Position numbers and translations under genes: made by a program
Source of the DNA: CAZWVM01 sp964637705
GTDB lineage: Bacteria; UBA8481
NCBI GenBank assembly: GCA_964637705.1
Contig: CAZWVM010000042.1
Coordinates: 1-21,601 of the forward strand
Length of the DNA: 21,601 bases
Reading direction: 5' to 3'
Shown here: one piece after another, positions 14,538 to 21,601 of the stretch
Layout of the letters: every line of letters begins with the position of its first letter
Position numbering within the stretch: position 1 is the first letter of the stretch
The notes under the pieces: generated by a model
Seen by the model: only the letters and a program-made list of their open reading frames with translations
Told to the model about the DNA's origin: nothing
The model's database searches: none

Positions 14538-14579
14538 TTGCATAGTAATTAGCATACTAGTTATACTGTGGCATGTCAA
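14538..14579. promoter_or_regulatory. overlapping divergent promoters with tandem operator-like repeats (copy 2)
   Basis: The same arrangement as at 4269-4310: plus-strand TTGCAT (14538-14543) and TATACT (14562-14567); minus-strand TTGACA (14579-14574) and TATGCT (14556-14551). The two 11-mers fall at 14541-14551 and 14553-14563. Confidence 0.65.
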
Positions 14580-14643
14580 CCAGAATGCAAATATTCCCTC
14601 AGAATCGCTTGACACATCTCGCCCAGAGGAGGCCCTAACGCGG

Positions 14644-17244
14644 ATGAGAATGCAGACGACGACACGGCAACGAATCGCGCCACCGCCCGACATCGTGGCT
14701 GTGATGGCGGCACATGGCGTGACGCTCTCGGGTTCAGGAGCGGAGCTGAAAGGCCGCTGTCCTTTCCACGAGGACGAGACGCCGAGCCTCTCGGTGAACC
14801 GCGACAAAGGCGTCTGGCATTGCTTCGGGTGCGGGGCCAAGGGCAACGCGAAGGTCTTCGAGGCAAGAATGGGCGGTCGGCTTGTCACGGGCCGCGACCT
14901 TATCGAGAAGCGACTCGAGCCGTCCGCGCCGCGCGCCGAGACGGTCGCCGACGTCGGCGCAGTGGTCGAACGCGTCGTGACCCTGTATCACGAAGCCCTC
15001 GGCCGGAACAAGGCGGCGCTGGAATATCTCAAGGCCCGAGGCCTCGGCGATATGGAGCTTCTGCGCCGGTATCGAGTCGGCTTCGCTGATGGATCGCTCC
15101 GCAAGCTCGCGCCGCCGCGGTCGAACGCCTGGAACTCTCTGCGAGTGCTCGGGTATCTGAACGATCGCGGCGGCGAGTTCTTCGCGGGGAGGATCGTCTT
15201 CCCGATTCATGACGCGACTGGTGCCGTGGTCGGGATGTACGGCCGGCTGCTCGTCGAACGACAGGGCACGGTCGTTCATCTCTATCCTCGCGGACCTCAT
15301 CGCGGTATCTGGAACCGCGAGGGCGCAAAGGCCGCGGCCGCGTCCGGTCAACCTGTGATTGTCTGCGAGAGCGTGATCGATGCGCTCTCGTGCGTGGCCG
15401 CAGGTTTGCCCGGCGCAATCGCGCTCTTCGGCACGAACGGCGTCACGGCCGAGCACATCGAGCTCCTGCGCGAACTTCGGCCGTCGCGCCTGGTCCTCGC
15501 GCTCGACGGCGACAAGGCGGGCCGTGACACCGTGGCCGGGGTGCTCGAGAAGTTCGCGGGTCTTGCGATCGAGATTGCGATCGCCAGGTTGCCGGAGGAG
15601 AAGGAGCGGAAGGATCCGAATGCGGTTCTGGTGACGATGGGCGCGTCGACACTTCGGGAGTTCATCGAGAAAGCCGAGGCGGTGCAGACGCTGCCGGCCG
15701 CGACGACGTCGCCCTCGGCCGAGCCTGGGCGACTCGAGATACTCGCAAGCGGCGACCTGACCTTCACATCTTCCGGCCGCGTGTATCACGTGAAGAACTT
15801 CAACGCCTTCGGCTTCGCGCGAATGCGGGCAACGCTCATGCTCGCCAATCAGACAGACGGACAAGTGCACATCGACACGCTGGACTTGTATTCGAATCGC
15901 GCCCGGGCCGCGTTCATCGCGGATGCGGGCGCGCGGCTCGGGCTCGCGCCGTCCGAAATCGAAGCCGACCTTATGAACCTGGTCATGTCGCTCGACGAAC
16001 ACAGGAAGGCCGCGGCCGAGAAGCTGCAGGGGAAGGCGCGCGAGAAGACGCACGTGATGACGCCGGAAGAGAAGACGGTCGGGATGGATTTCCTCATGGG
16101 CTCGGATCTCATCGCCGAGATTGTCCGCGACTGCGAAGCGGTCGGGTACGTCGGCGAACGGAACAACAAGACGCTCGGGTATCTGATCGCGACGTCGCGG
16201 AAGATGCGCGAGCCACTCTCGGCCGTGCTCGTTGCCGGCAGCGGCGCGGGCAAGAGCGCGCTCATGGACGTCATCGAGGAGCTGATGCCGCCGGAGGACG
16301 TGTATGCCGTCTCCGACCTCACCGACAACGCCCTCTTCTACATGGAACCGGACGAGCTGACGCACAAGCTGCTCATCATCGCGGAGCGGTCAGGCAGCGA
16401 GGATGCGGACTATTCCCTGCGCGAACTCCAGACGAAGCGCGTTCTTCGAAAAGGCGTGGCGATCAAGGATCCGGAGAGTGGGCGAATCAAAACGGTGAGA
16501 ATCGAAGTACGCGGACCGGTCGCCGTGATGGAGTCGACGACGAACCCGCGCATGAATCCGGAGAACGCGAATCGCTGCTTTGTTCTGCACGTCGACGAGA
16601 GCCGGGAGCAGACGGCGCGGATTCAGGAAGCGCAGCGCCGCGCGAAGTCCGCGGCGGCGTTGGAGCGCGACGAGGTGCGCGAAGCCGCGATCGTGCGGCA
16701 TCGCGCGGCGCAGCGGCTGCTTGAGCCGGTCCGCGTCGTGATTCCCTTCGCCGAACGAATCAAGTTCCCGGCCGAGACGGTCCGCACCAGGCGAGACCAC
16801 GCGCGGTTCCTGAACCTCATCGAGGCCGTGGCGTTCCTTCACCAGAAGAAGCGGCCGACGAAGGAAGCGAACGGCCGGCCCTTCATCGAAGCGACCCTCG
16901 ACGACTACGACACTGCGCGCACTCTCGCCCTCGACGTCCTCACCGCGAACCTCGACGAGCTACCCCGCGCGAGCCGGAAGCTTCTCGACACGATGGAGGC
17001 GACCGCGACGAAGAAGATGCCGGGCAAGCGCGAGGCCGCGATCTTCACGCGGCAGGAACTGGCGGAGGCCACGGGCTGGACATACGGCCAGGTTCGGGTT
17101 GCGCTGGGCTCGCTCATCGACAACGACCATGTCCTCTTCGAGCGGGGAGCCCGTGGCGTGGCGATGTATCGACTCGGCGCGGCAATGGCCCGCCCGGAAA
17201 TCGAGCTTCCTTCAAGTCGTGAAATCTCAAATGCGACCTTGTGA
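14644..17244 (+). CDS. CHC2 zinc-finger/TOPRIM DNA primase fused to a P-loop ATPase module (copy 2)
   Basis: This 866-residue protein is identical to that at 4375-6975, with zinc ligands Cys39, His42, Cys60 and Cys63, TOPRIM Glu242/Asp288/Asp290 and Walker A 532-538. The complete conservation, including silent positions wherever compared, says the two copies separated very recently or are kept alike by gene conversion. Ribosome site at 14625-14632. The protein lacks a recognisable DnaB-type hexameric helicase block; the P-loop half may be a small SF3-like or AAA helicase, which I cannot settle. Confidence 0.88.
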   Translation: MRMQTTTRQRIAPPPDIVAVMAAHGVTLSGSGAELKGRCPFHEDETPSLSVNRDKGVWHCFGCGAKGNAKVFEARMGGRLVTGRDLIEKRLEPSAPRAETVADVGAVVERVVTLYHEALGRNKAALEYLKARGLGDMELLRRYRVGFADGSLRKLAPPRSNAWNSLRVLGYLNDRGGEFFAGRIVFPIHDATGAVVGMYGRLLVERQGTVVHLYPRGPHRGIWNREGAKAAAASGQPVIVCESVIDALSCVAAGLPGAIALFGTNGVTAEHIELLRELRPSRLVLALDGDKAGRDTVAGVLEKFAGLAIEIAIARLPEEKERKDPNAVLVTMGASTLREFIEKAEAVQTLPAATTSPSAEPGRLEILASGDLTFTSSGRVYHVKNFNAFGFARMRATLMLANQTDGQVHIDTLDLYSNRARAAFIADAGARLGLAPSEIEADLMNLVMSLDEHRKAAAEKLQGKAREKTHVMTPEEKTVGMDFLMGSDLIAEIVRDCEAVGYVGERNNKTLGYLIATSRKMREPLSAVLVAGSGAGKSALMDVIEELMPPEDVYAVSDLTDNALFYMEPDELTHKLLIIAERSGSEDADYSLRELQTKRVLRKGVAIKDPESGRIKTVRIEVRGPVAVMESTTNPRMNPENANRCFVLHVDESREQTARIQEAQRRAKSAAALERDEVREAAIVRHRAAQRLLEPVRVVIPFAERIKFPAETVRTRRDHARFLNLIEAVAFLHQKKRPTKEANGRPFIEATLDDYDTARTLALDVLTANLDELPRASRKLLDTMEATATKKMPGKREAAIFTRQELAEATGWTYGQVRVALGSLIDNDHVLFERGARGVAMYRLGAAMARPEIELPSSREISNATL

Positions 17245-17372
17245 CCTTGCGGGACCTTGCGAAACGAGTACGCAAGGTGGGAAGTCGATGAAGGCCAGCG
17301 CCTCGCCCCCCGAATTCCCTTCACCTTGCGACCTTGCGGGCGCGAAAAACTCACTGCAAAGAAAACTTTGCG
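17235..17372. repeat. iteron-like ACCTTGCG repeats (copy 2)
   Basis: Same repeats as at 6966-7103, with ACCTTG units starting at 17236, 17244, 17254, 17323 and 17331 and the inverted unit at 17273-17278. They begin within the last codons of the primase. Confidence 0.55.
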
Positions 17373-17470
17373 GCGAGGGGAAGTCGGGAGAGCAGCTGGC
17401 TCTTAACCAGCGGGTCGCGGAGAGGGCTGGGAAGAGCGGGAAAATCTTTAACCTATACTCCCCGCCGTAT

Positions 17471-18490
17471 ATGTATGGAGAAAAAAGCGCTTCCCCGGAT
17501 CCGCTCGCCACCAGTCCGGCCGCCCGTTCAACGGGCGATCTACCGCGCGTGGCTCAGGCGGAGGATACCGGACCGTGGCAAAGGTTCCTCGACGAGTACA
17601 CCGAATCGCTCAGGGTCGGCGGATACGCAAAACGGACGATTGAGTTGTATCCGCGTTATGCGGCGCGGTTCGCGGCGTGGCTTATCGGGGAGGGCATCAT
17701 CGTGCCGACGGAGATCCGTCCGGAGACGTGCGCCGCCTTCCAGCGCGCCGTCTACTACTACCACCCCCGTTCAGGCCAGCCGAATCCGGTCACGAGCCAG
17801 TCGTCGCTTCTCACGACCGTTCGATCGTTCACTCGCTTTTTGAAGCGGGCCGGGTATGCGCTCATCGATGCGGGCCTGGCGATCCAGATGCCGCGGCTTC
17901 CGAAGCGTCTTCCGCGCGACATCATCTCGGAAGAGGAGATGACGCGCCTTCTCTCGATGCCGGACACGCGCACGATTCGCGGATACCGGGATCGAACGAT
18001 TCTCGAAATGCTCTATGGAACGGGAATGCGTTCGGCCGAACTCTTCGCGCTTGATGTCGAGGACGTCGACGTGTCGAGCGGCCGGGTTCATATCCGCCAG
18101 GGGAAGGGCGGAAAGGATCGCGTGGTGCCGATGGGAGAAGTGGCCGCCGAGTACGCGGGCGGCTATCTCGCTCGGATCCGGCCGAGACTGGGCGCGAGTT
18201 CGAAGGCGCGGGGATTCCTGCTCACGTCAAAGGGAATGAGGATGGATCGGCGGCCGGTGACGGCGATGGTGCGGCGATACGCGAAGAAAGCCGGCATCGA
18301 GCGTCGGATCGGGCTGCACACGTTCCGGCACACCTGCGCGACGCACATGTTGCGCAGGGGGGCGAACATCCGGCACGTCCAGGAGCAGCTCGGGCACGAG
18401 AGCATCGCTACGACGGAGCGATACACGCGGGTGGAGATCGGCGACCTGGCCGAGGTTCACGAGAAGTTTCATCCACGGAAGACGCTTTGA
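17471..18490 (+). CDS. tyrosine recombinase/integrase, XerC/D-like (first of pair, copy 2)
   Basis: Identical to the protein at 7202-8221 (339 residues; Arg187, Lys212, His283, Arg286, His309, Tyr318). The alternative upstream ATG lies at 17288. Both copies look catalytically intact, so recombination between the two elements' sites, which would delete or invert the 10.3-kb interval, remains possible in this strain. Confidence 0.87.
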   Translation: MYGEKSASPDPLATSPAARSTGDLPRVAQAEDTGPWQRFLDEYTESLRVGGYAKRTIELYPRYAARFAAWLIGEGIIVPTEIRPETCAAFQRAVYYYHPRSGQPNPVTSQSSLLTTVRSFTRFLKRAGYALIDAGLAIQMPRLPKRLPRDIISEEEMTRLLSMPDTRTIRGYRDRTILEMLYGTGMRSAELFALDVEDVDVSSGRVHIRQGKGGKDRVVPMGEVAAEYAGGYLARIRPRLGASSKARGFLLTSKGMRMDRRPVTAMVRRYAKKAGIERRIGLHTFRHTCATHMLRRGANIRHVQEQLGHESIATTERYTRVEIGDLAEVHEKFHPRKTL

Positions 18491-19425
18491 CGATCGCCGA
18501 GGCGGTGGCGGAGTATCTGGAGGACGAGCGAGCGCGCGGCCTGCGCCCGTCGACGCTGAAGGACTTGGCGCGGCGACTCAGGGACTGGATGAGATTCTCG
18601 CAAGAGAGAAACCTCGCCGAGGTGACGGCGGTCGCGCCGCGAGACGTCCGCGACTACATCGCAGACGCGGCTCGGCGCGCGGAGGGCCGAGCGAAGACGC
18701 TGGACGCGGCCGGCTACTCCCGCGATTTTGCTTTTGCGGTGAAACGCTTCTTCGCATGGGCGACGAGAATGAATCTCGTTCTAGCGGACCCGACGGCCGA
18801 GATCGAGATTCCGCGCGTTACGGTTCGTCTGCCGAGAAACATTCTCACGCTCGAGGAGATGAAACATCTTCTCGCTGTGCCGGACGTGACGACGGCCGTG
18901 GGGCTTCGCAATCGCGCGCTTCTCGAGATGCTCTATTCCACGGGGCTCAGGTGTCGTGAAACGACGGGACTGAATCTGACCGATGTCGACCTCAAGGAAC
19001 GGCGGATCTTCGTGGGGCAGGGGAAGCGCGGCAAGGAGCGGGTGGTGCCCGTGGGAGCGGAGGCCGCGAACTGGATGGGGCGATACGTGGAGGAGGCGAG
19101 GCCGCTTCTGGAGTGGAATTCTTCAGAGCCCGCTTTCTTCCTGGGCGAGCATGGAGCGCGCCTCAGCCCAGGCGGAATCCAGATGACGCTTCGCGACTGC
19201 CGGAGTGCGGCCGGCATCGAGAAATGGATTTCACCGCACAGCCTGCGCCACACCTGCGCGACGCACCTTGTCCAGTCGGGCGCGGACATCCGATACGTCC
19301 AGGAACTTCTCGGCCACACCCGAGTCACGACGACCGAGATATACACGCGCGTGGCTCCCACGGACCTCGAGGATGCTCACCGAAAACACCATCCCAGGGG
19401 CGCGAAAGAACCCGCTACACCCTGA
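18487..19425 (+). CDS. tyrosine recombinase/integrase, XerC/D-like (second of pair, copy 2)
   Basis: Identical to the protein at 8218-9156 (312 residues; Arg155, Lys180, His251, Arg254, His277, Tyr286), again starting at TTG within TTGA. It ends 25 bp before the mini-Rhs start, with only the TATACT box between, so the recombinases and the toxin gene could also share a transcript. Confidence 0.9.
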   Translation: MTIAEAVAEYLEDERARGLRPSTLKDLARRLRDWMRFSQERNLAEVTAVAPRDVRDYIADAARRAEGRAKTLDAAGYSRDFAFAVKRFFAWATRMNLVLADPTAEIEIPRVTVRLPRNILTLEEMKHLLAVPDVTTAVGLRNRALLEMLYSTGLRCRETTGLNLTDVDLKERRIFVGQGKRGKERVVPVGAEAANWMGRYVEEARPLLEWNSSEPAFFLGEHGARLSPGGIQMTLRDCRSAAGIEKWISPHSLRHTCATHLVQSGADIRYVQELLGHTRVTTTEIYTRVAPTDLEDAHRKHHPRGAKEPATP

Positions 19426-19450
19426 ACCGAGCCCGAGCTATACTCCGGGC

Positions 19451-20656
19451 ATGGGCGGGGTGATCCAGTTTCCGAAGCACCGAACGCGACTGAGCTTCTG
19501 CGATTTGTTGACTGATGGCTGCCTTGCATTCGATGATGAATGCGTCAGAACAGTTCCAACGCCCCGAAAACCTCCCGTGCCGCGCGTTCCGCCCCCGCGA
19601 GTGCCACCCGAGCCAAAACCGCGGGTGCAACCCGACCCATCGCGGCCGACCACAACGCCATCAAGACGGCGGCGCACCAAACGCACTTTATTTGCGCATC
19701 CTAGGCTGATCATCGAAGTCCAGATTTCTTTGCGTACGTCTGCCGACGGGATTGGCGTATCAGGGACATCAAACGACTACGACGCCTTCGGGACTACCAT
19801 CAACCAGACCGGCGCGGTCACTGACCAGCCCTACCTCTTCACAGGCGAGCGCTATGACGCCACCCTCGGCCTCTACCACCTGCGGGCGCGGTACATGGAG
19901 CCTTGGCGAGGCCGCCTCTGGAGCCAGGATTCGTTCGAGGGCGCAGACGCGGAGCCGTTGAGCCTGCACAAATACGCCTATTGCCTCCAGTTCGGGCCAA
20001 CGAACGGAACTGATCCGAGCGGGAATACAAGTCTTCTTATGGCGCTCGCTCCTACCTTTGTCATCAATACACTGGCTGTATCACACCAGTACTTGGGAGG
20101 ATTATCTCCAAAGAACGCGATGATGCAGCGTGCTCTTACATATGCAATGATTCTCGCACAGAATGTCCTAATAAGTATCGATCGATGGCTAGAATATCCG
20201 GACCAGAAGATCTATGAGCGTTGGTTTGGTCCGCCTAGCGCCCAAAATGTTGCCGAAGTCCGGGCAATGTATTCTCGTGTTCAGTCGAAGATTAGCAGTG
20301 ATCGAACAGATATAGCAATGGTTGTTGACGACAATCCGCCCAATCCGAGGGCGATAGCGGGATGCTATCCCGGTGGCGCGGTTACGATCTACTGTTACCC
20401 ACTATTTTTTAGTATACCAGCTATTCCAACGCGGGATTTTCTGTATATTGATAACCAAGGCAACATTATACGCGATCGAAACCAAGCTAGCGCATTGCTT
20501 CATGAGTTTTCACATGAATTCTTAAATACAGGGGATAACTGGCCTGACAAGAGCGCGATTCCCGCAAATGCTGCCAATTCACCGAATATGGCCGTAAAGA
20601 ATTCGTTTAGCTACAACTTCTATGCTGACGATGTCTACTACTTACATTTCCAGTAG
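19451..20656 (+). CDS. mini-Rhs polymorphic toxin with M35-like metallopeptidase tip (tip 2)
   Basis: A 401-residue protein whose first 114 residues equal those of the tip 1 protein. The Rhs core end covers 110-192 (PYLFTGERYD 127-136, GLYHLRARY 140-148, DPSG 188-191). The tip, 193-401, starts with a hydrophobic stretch and then resembles deuterolysin/peptidyl-Lys metalloendopeptidases (M35, aspzincin). It has YERWFG (255-260), a helix, a strand with a Cys pair (Cys305, Cys315), zinc motif HEFSH (351-355), a likely third ligand Asp362 in NTGDNW, and the closing NSFSYNFYADD (384-394) that parallels the family's N-A-D-x-Y-x-Y-F ending. His355 to Asp362 is about two residues shorter than I expect. 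The predicted role is a secreted protease toxin. AT-rich codons in the tip contrast with the GC-rich core and point to separate acquisition. Confidence 0.72.
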   Translation: MGGVIQFPKHRTRLSFCDLLTDGCLAFDDECVRTVPTPRKPPVPRVPPPRVPPEPKPRVQPDPSRPTTTPSRRRRTKRTLFAHPRLIIEVQISLRTSADGIGVSGTSNDYDAFGTTINQTGAVTDQPYLFTGERYDATLGLYHLRARYMEPWRGRLWSQDSFEGADAEPLSLHKYAYCLQFGPTNGTDPSGNTSLLMALAPTFVINTLAVSHQYLGGLSPKNAMMQRALTYAMILAQNVLISIDRWLEYPDQKIYERWFGPPSAQNVAEVRAMYSRVQSKISSDRTDIAMVVDDNPPNPRAIAGCYPGGAVTIYCYPLFFSIPAIPTRDFLYIDNQGNIIRDRNQASALLHEFSHEFLNTGDNWPDKSAIPANAANSPNMAVKNSFSYNFYADDVYYLHFQ

Positions 20657-21332
20657 AACGATTTGGCTTCTTGCAGCCAGTTCCTTATTCGTACTTATCG
20701 CATGCTCGAAGTCGACACCTGAATACGAACGTTCCACCCAAGACGTGCCAGTAAAGGCGGGACTATGGGTAATCAATGACATTAGCCCTGAATCAGGATA
20801 TGCGCGTGCGATAAATCGTTATATGGACATTCAGTGTAGTCTCGGCATTGAATATGAATCAACGGGCGATTCGATAGTGGCACGACTTAGAATGCTCAAT
20901 ACGTCGGAAAGACCGATACGACTCGATAAAGAGCGAATTCTCTATGATGGTGTAACTCTTGATGCTTACGCAATCGTCGATGAGTCAGGACGAAGACTGC
21001 CATATCGGGGTCTAGAGATCTTTTGCGCAGAGGCACTTTCCCCTGAATCCTTTTATATTCTTGAACCGCATTCCGCAATCACAACATATTCACGTATAGA
21101 TAACATTTATGAATTTGATGACAGCGGCATATATCGTATTCATTATGAAGGTTCAATCTTAGCGCCCGATACAGAAATCTATTCCTACATTGTATCTAAT
21201 GAATTGGTTTTCGGGTATGTCGCAAGGGATTCCTTTGAGCACAAAAATCGCGAACACGATATGACCAGACCTGCGATTCAACGCGTGAGGGAGCCTTTGA
21301 TTGAGATGCGACGAGATATTGCGCCAAATTAG
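20622..21332 (+). CDS. lipoprotein resembling an M35 protease prodomain, candidate immunity protein
   Basis: A 236-residue protein. A lipoprotein signal peptide ends at LIAC (Cys28) after a hydrophobic stretch (14-27). The mature domain (about 65-185) reads like the Ig-like propeptide of M35 peptidyl-Lys/deuterolysin-type proteases: VARLRMLNTSERPIRL, then AYAIVDESGRRLPYRGLEI, then a P-E-S-x-Y-x-L-E-P segment and YEFDDSGIYRIHYEG. These follow the prodomain pattern of N-T-x-x-x-P-x-x-L, D-G-x-x-V-P-Y-x-G, L-x-P-G-x-S and Y-x-F-x-x-x-G-x-Y. The gene overlaps the toxin's end by 35 bp (ATG 20622; ATG 20631 also possible), so the two are tightly linked. I infer an outer-membrane or periplasmic immunity protein that blocks the protease as a propeptide would. 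Low GC, like the tip. Confidence 0.65.
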   Translation: MLTMSTTYISSRTIWLLAASSLFVLIACSKSTPEYERSTQDVPVKAGLWVINDISPESGYARAINRYMDIQCSLGIEYESTGDSIVARLRMLNTSERPIRLDKERILYDGVTLDAYAIVDESGRRLPYRGLEIFCAEALSPESFYILEPHSAITTYSRIDNIYEFDDSGIYRIHYEGSILAPDTEIYSYIVSNELVFGYVARDSFEHKNREHDMTRPAIQRVREPLIEMRRDIAPN

Positions 21333-21443
21333 CTCTCACCGTGCCCGACACGCTGGCAGGTGGGATTGCTGCATCCCATGATATCGTGCTCCAAATGACT
21401 TGCCTGCGAACGCCCCGGCGTGCTATACCGATCTCCTGAACCG

Positions 21444-21601
21444 ATGAATGCGCGCTTGATCACCCTGCTTCTCCTGATCCTTGTCCTGGCGCCCGCCGTT
21501 GTTGCATCTGCTGATCGCCAGTTCATCTACGACGGCGACGGCAACCTTGTTTGCATCGTTGAACCCGACGGGCGGAAGCGCTATTTCCTGATTGACGATT
21601 T
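21444..21601 (+). CDS. secreted Rhs/YD-repeat protein, 5' end
   Basis: The frame is open from ATG 21444 to the window edge (52 codons). A Sec signal peptide is clear: MNARL, a run of Leu/Ile, then VVASA with cleavage expected after Ala at about residue 24. The mature start, FIYDGDGNLVCIVEPDGRKRYFL, is an Rhs YD-type repeat (Y-D-x-x-G-N-L-V). A TATACC box lies at 21423-21428, 15 bp before the start, and no strong ribosome site is seen. Unlike the two mini-Rhs proteins, this one has an export signal. Its length and tip lie outside the window. Confidence 0.68.
   Translation, partial: MNARLITLLLLILVLAPAVVASADRQFIYDGDGNLVCIVEPDGRKRYFLIDD

Larger units (their letters stand above)
13148..19794 (+). 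mobile_element. 6,647-bp exact direct repeat, copy 2
   Basis: Identical to 2879-9525 as far as I compared, with the same genes in the same order. The left edge is inside the intact ATPase gene (native continuation to the left), so this copy keeps the ancestral left side. The right edge is inside the Rhs core: after the shared bases the Rhs codons differ but stay homologous for about 230 bp, then the tips are unrelated. Two elements that differ outside a long shared core, not a simple tandem duplication, explain the layout best. Confidence 0.75.

Overview
The window looks like the edge of a genomic island in a high-GC bacterium. The left 2.1 kb is ordinary chromosome: the 3' end of an archaeal-type cofactor-independent phosphoglycerate mutase, a DUF47 (PhoU-like) protein, a PiT phosphate transporter and a tRNA-Tyr with its own promoter. 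The phylum cannot be fixed from this. The gene set and composition would suit Acidobacteriota, deltaproteobacterial lineages or FCB-type candidate phyla such as Eisenbacteria (low confidence). Everything after the tRNA looks accessory.

The dominating structure is a 6,647-bp direct repeat, 2879-9525 and 13148-19794 (constant offset 10,269). I saw no difference between the copies wherever I compared them. Each copy holds an XRE repressor and AAA ATPase on the minus strand. Divergent from these are a CHC2/TOPRIM primase fused to a P-loop module, two overlapping tyrosine recombinases, and the shared first ~115 codons of a mini-Rhs protein. The flanks differ. On the right, each copy runs into a different Rhs C-terminal tip followed by a different overlapping lipoprotein gene. 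On the left, copy 2 keeps an intact ATPase gene and its DUF4276/TOPRIM-like partner. In copy 1 the ATPase is cut at residue 323 and joined to a 3' fragment of a metallo-beta-lactamase-fold gene.

The tip behind copy 2 is recognisable: a zincin with HEFSH that resembles deuterolysin/peptidyl-Lys metallopeptidases (M35, aspzincin). The lipoprotein after it resembles the Ig-like prodomain of those same proteases. This suggests a toxin whose immunity protein is a detached propeptide. The tip behind copy 1 and its lipoprotein are not recognised but have the same layout. At the right edge another Rhs-like gene begins, this time with a signal peptide. The working model is a self-replicating or integrating element whose right end lies inside an Rhs core, so that each insertion or recombination event brings a new toxin/immunity pair into one locus.

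Between the first lipoprotein and the DUF4276-like gene (10933-12480) lie about 1.5 kb of very GC-rich sequence with no credible gene. It has many strong inverted repeats, including a 185-nt fold that reads as a three-way junction. It could be a structured RNA or a DNA-structure-based mobile or replication region. One caution applies throughout: an exact 6.6-kb repeat can also arise from misassembly, and long reads should confirm it.
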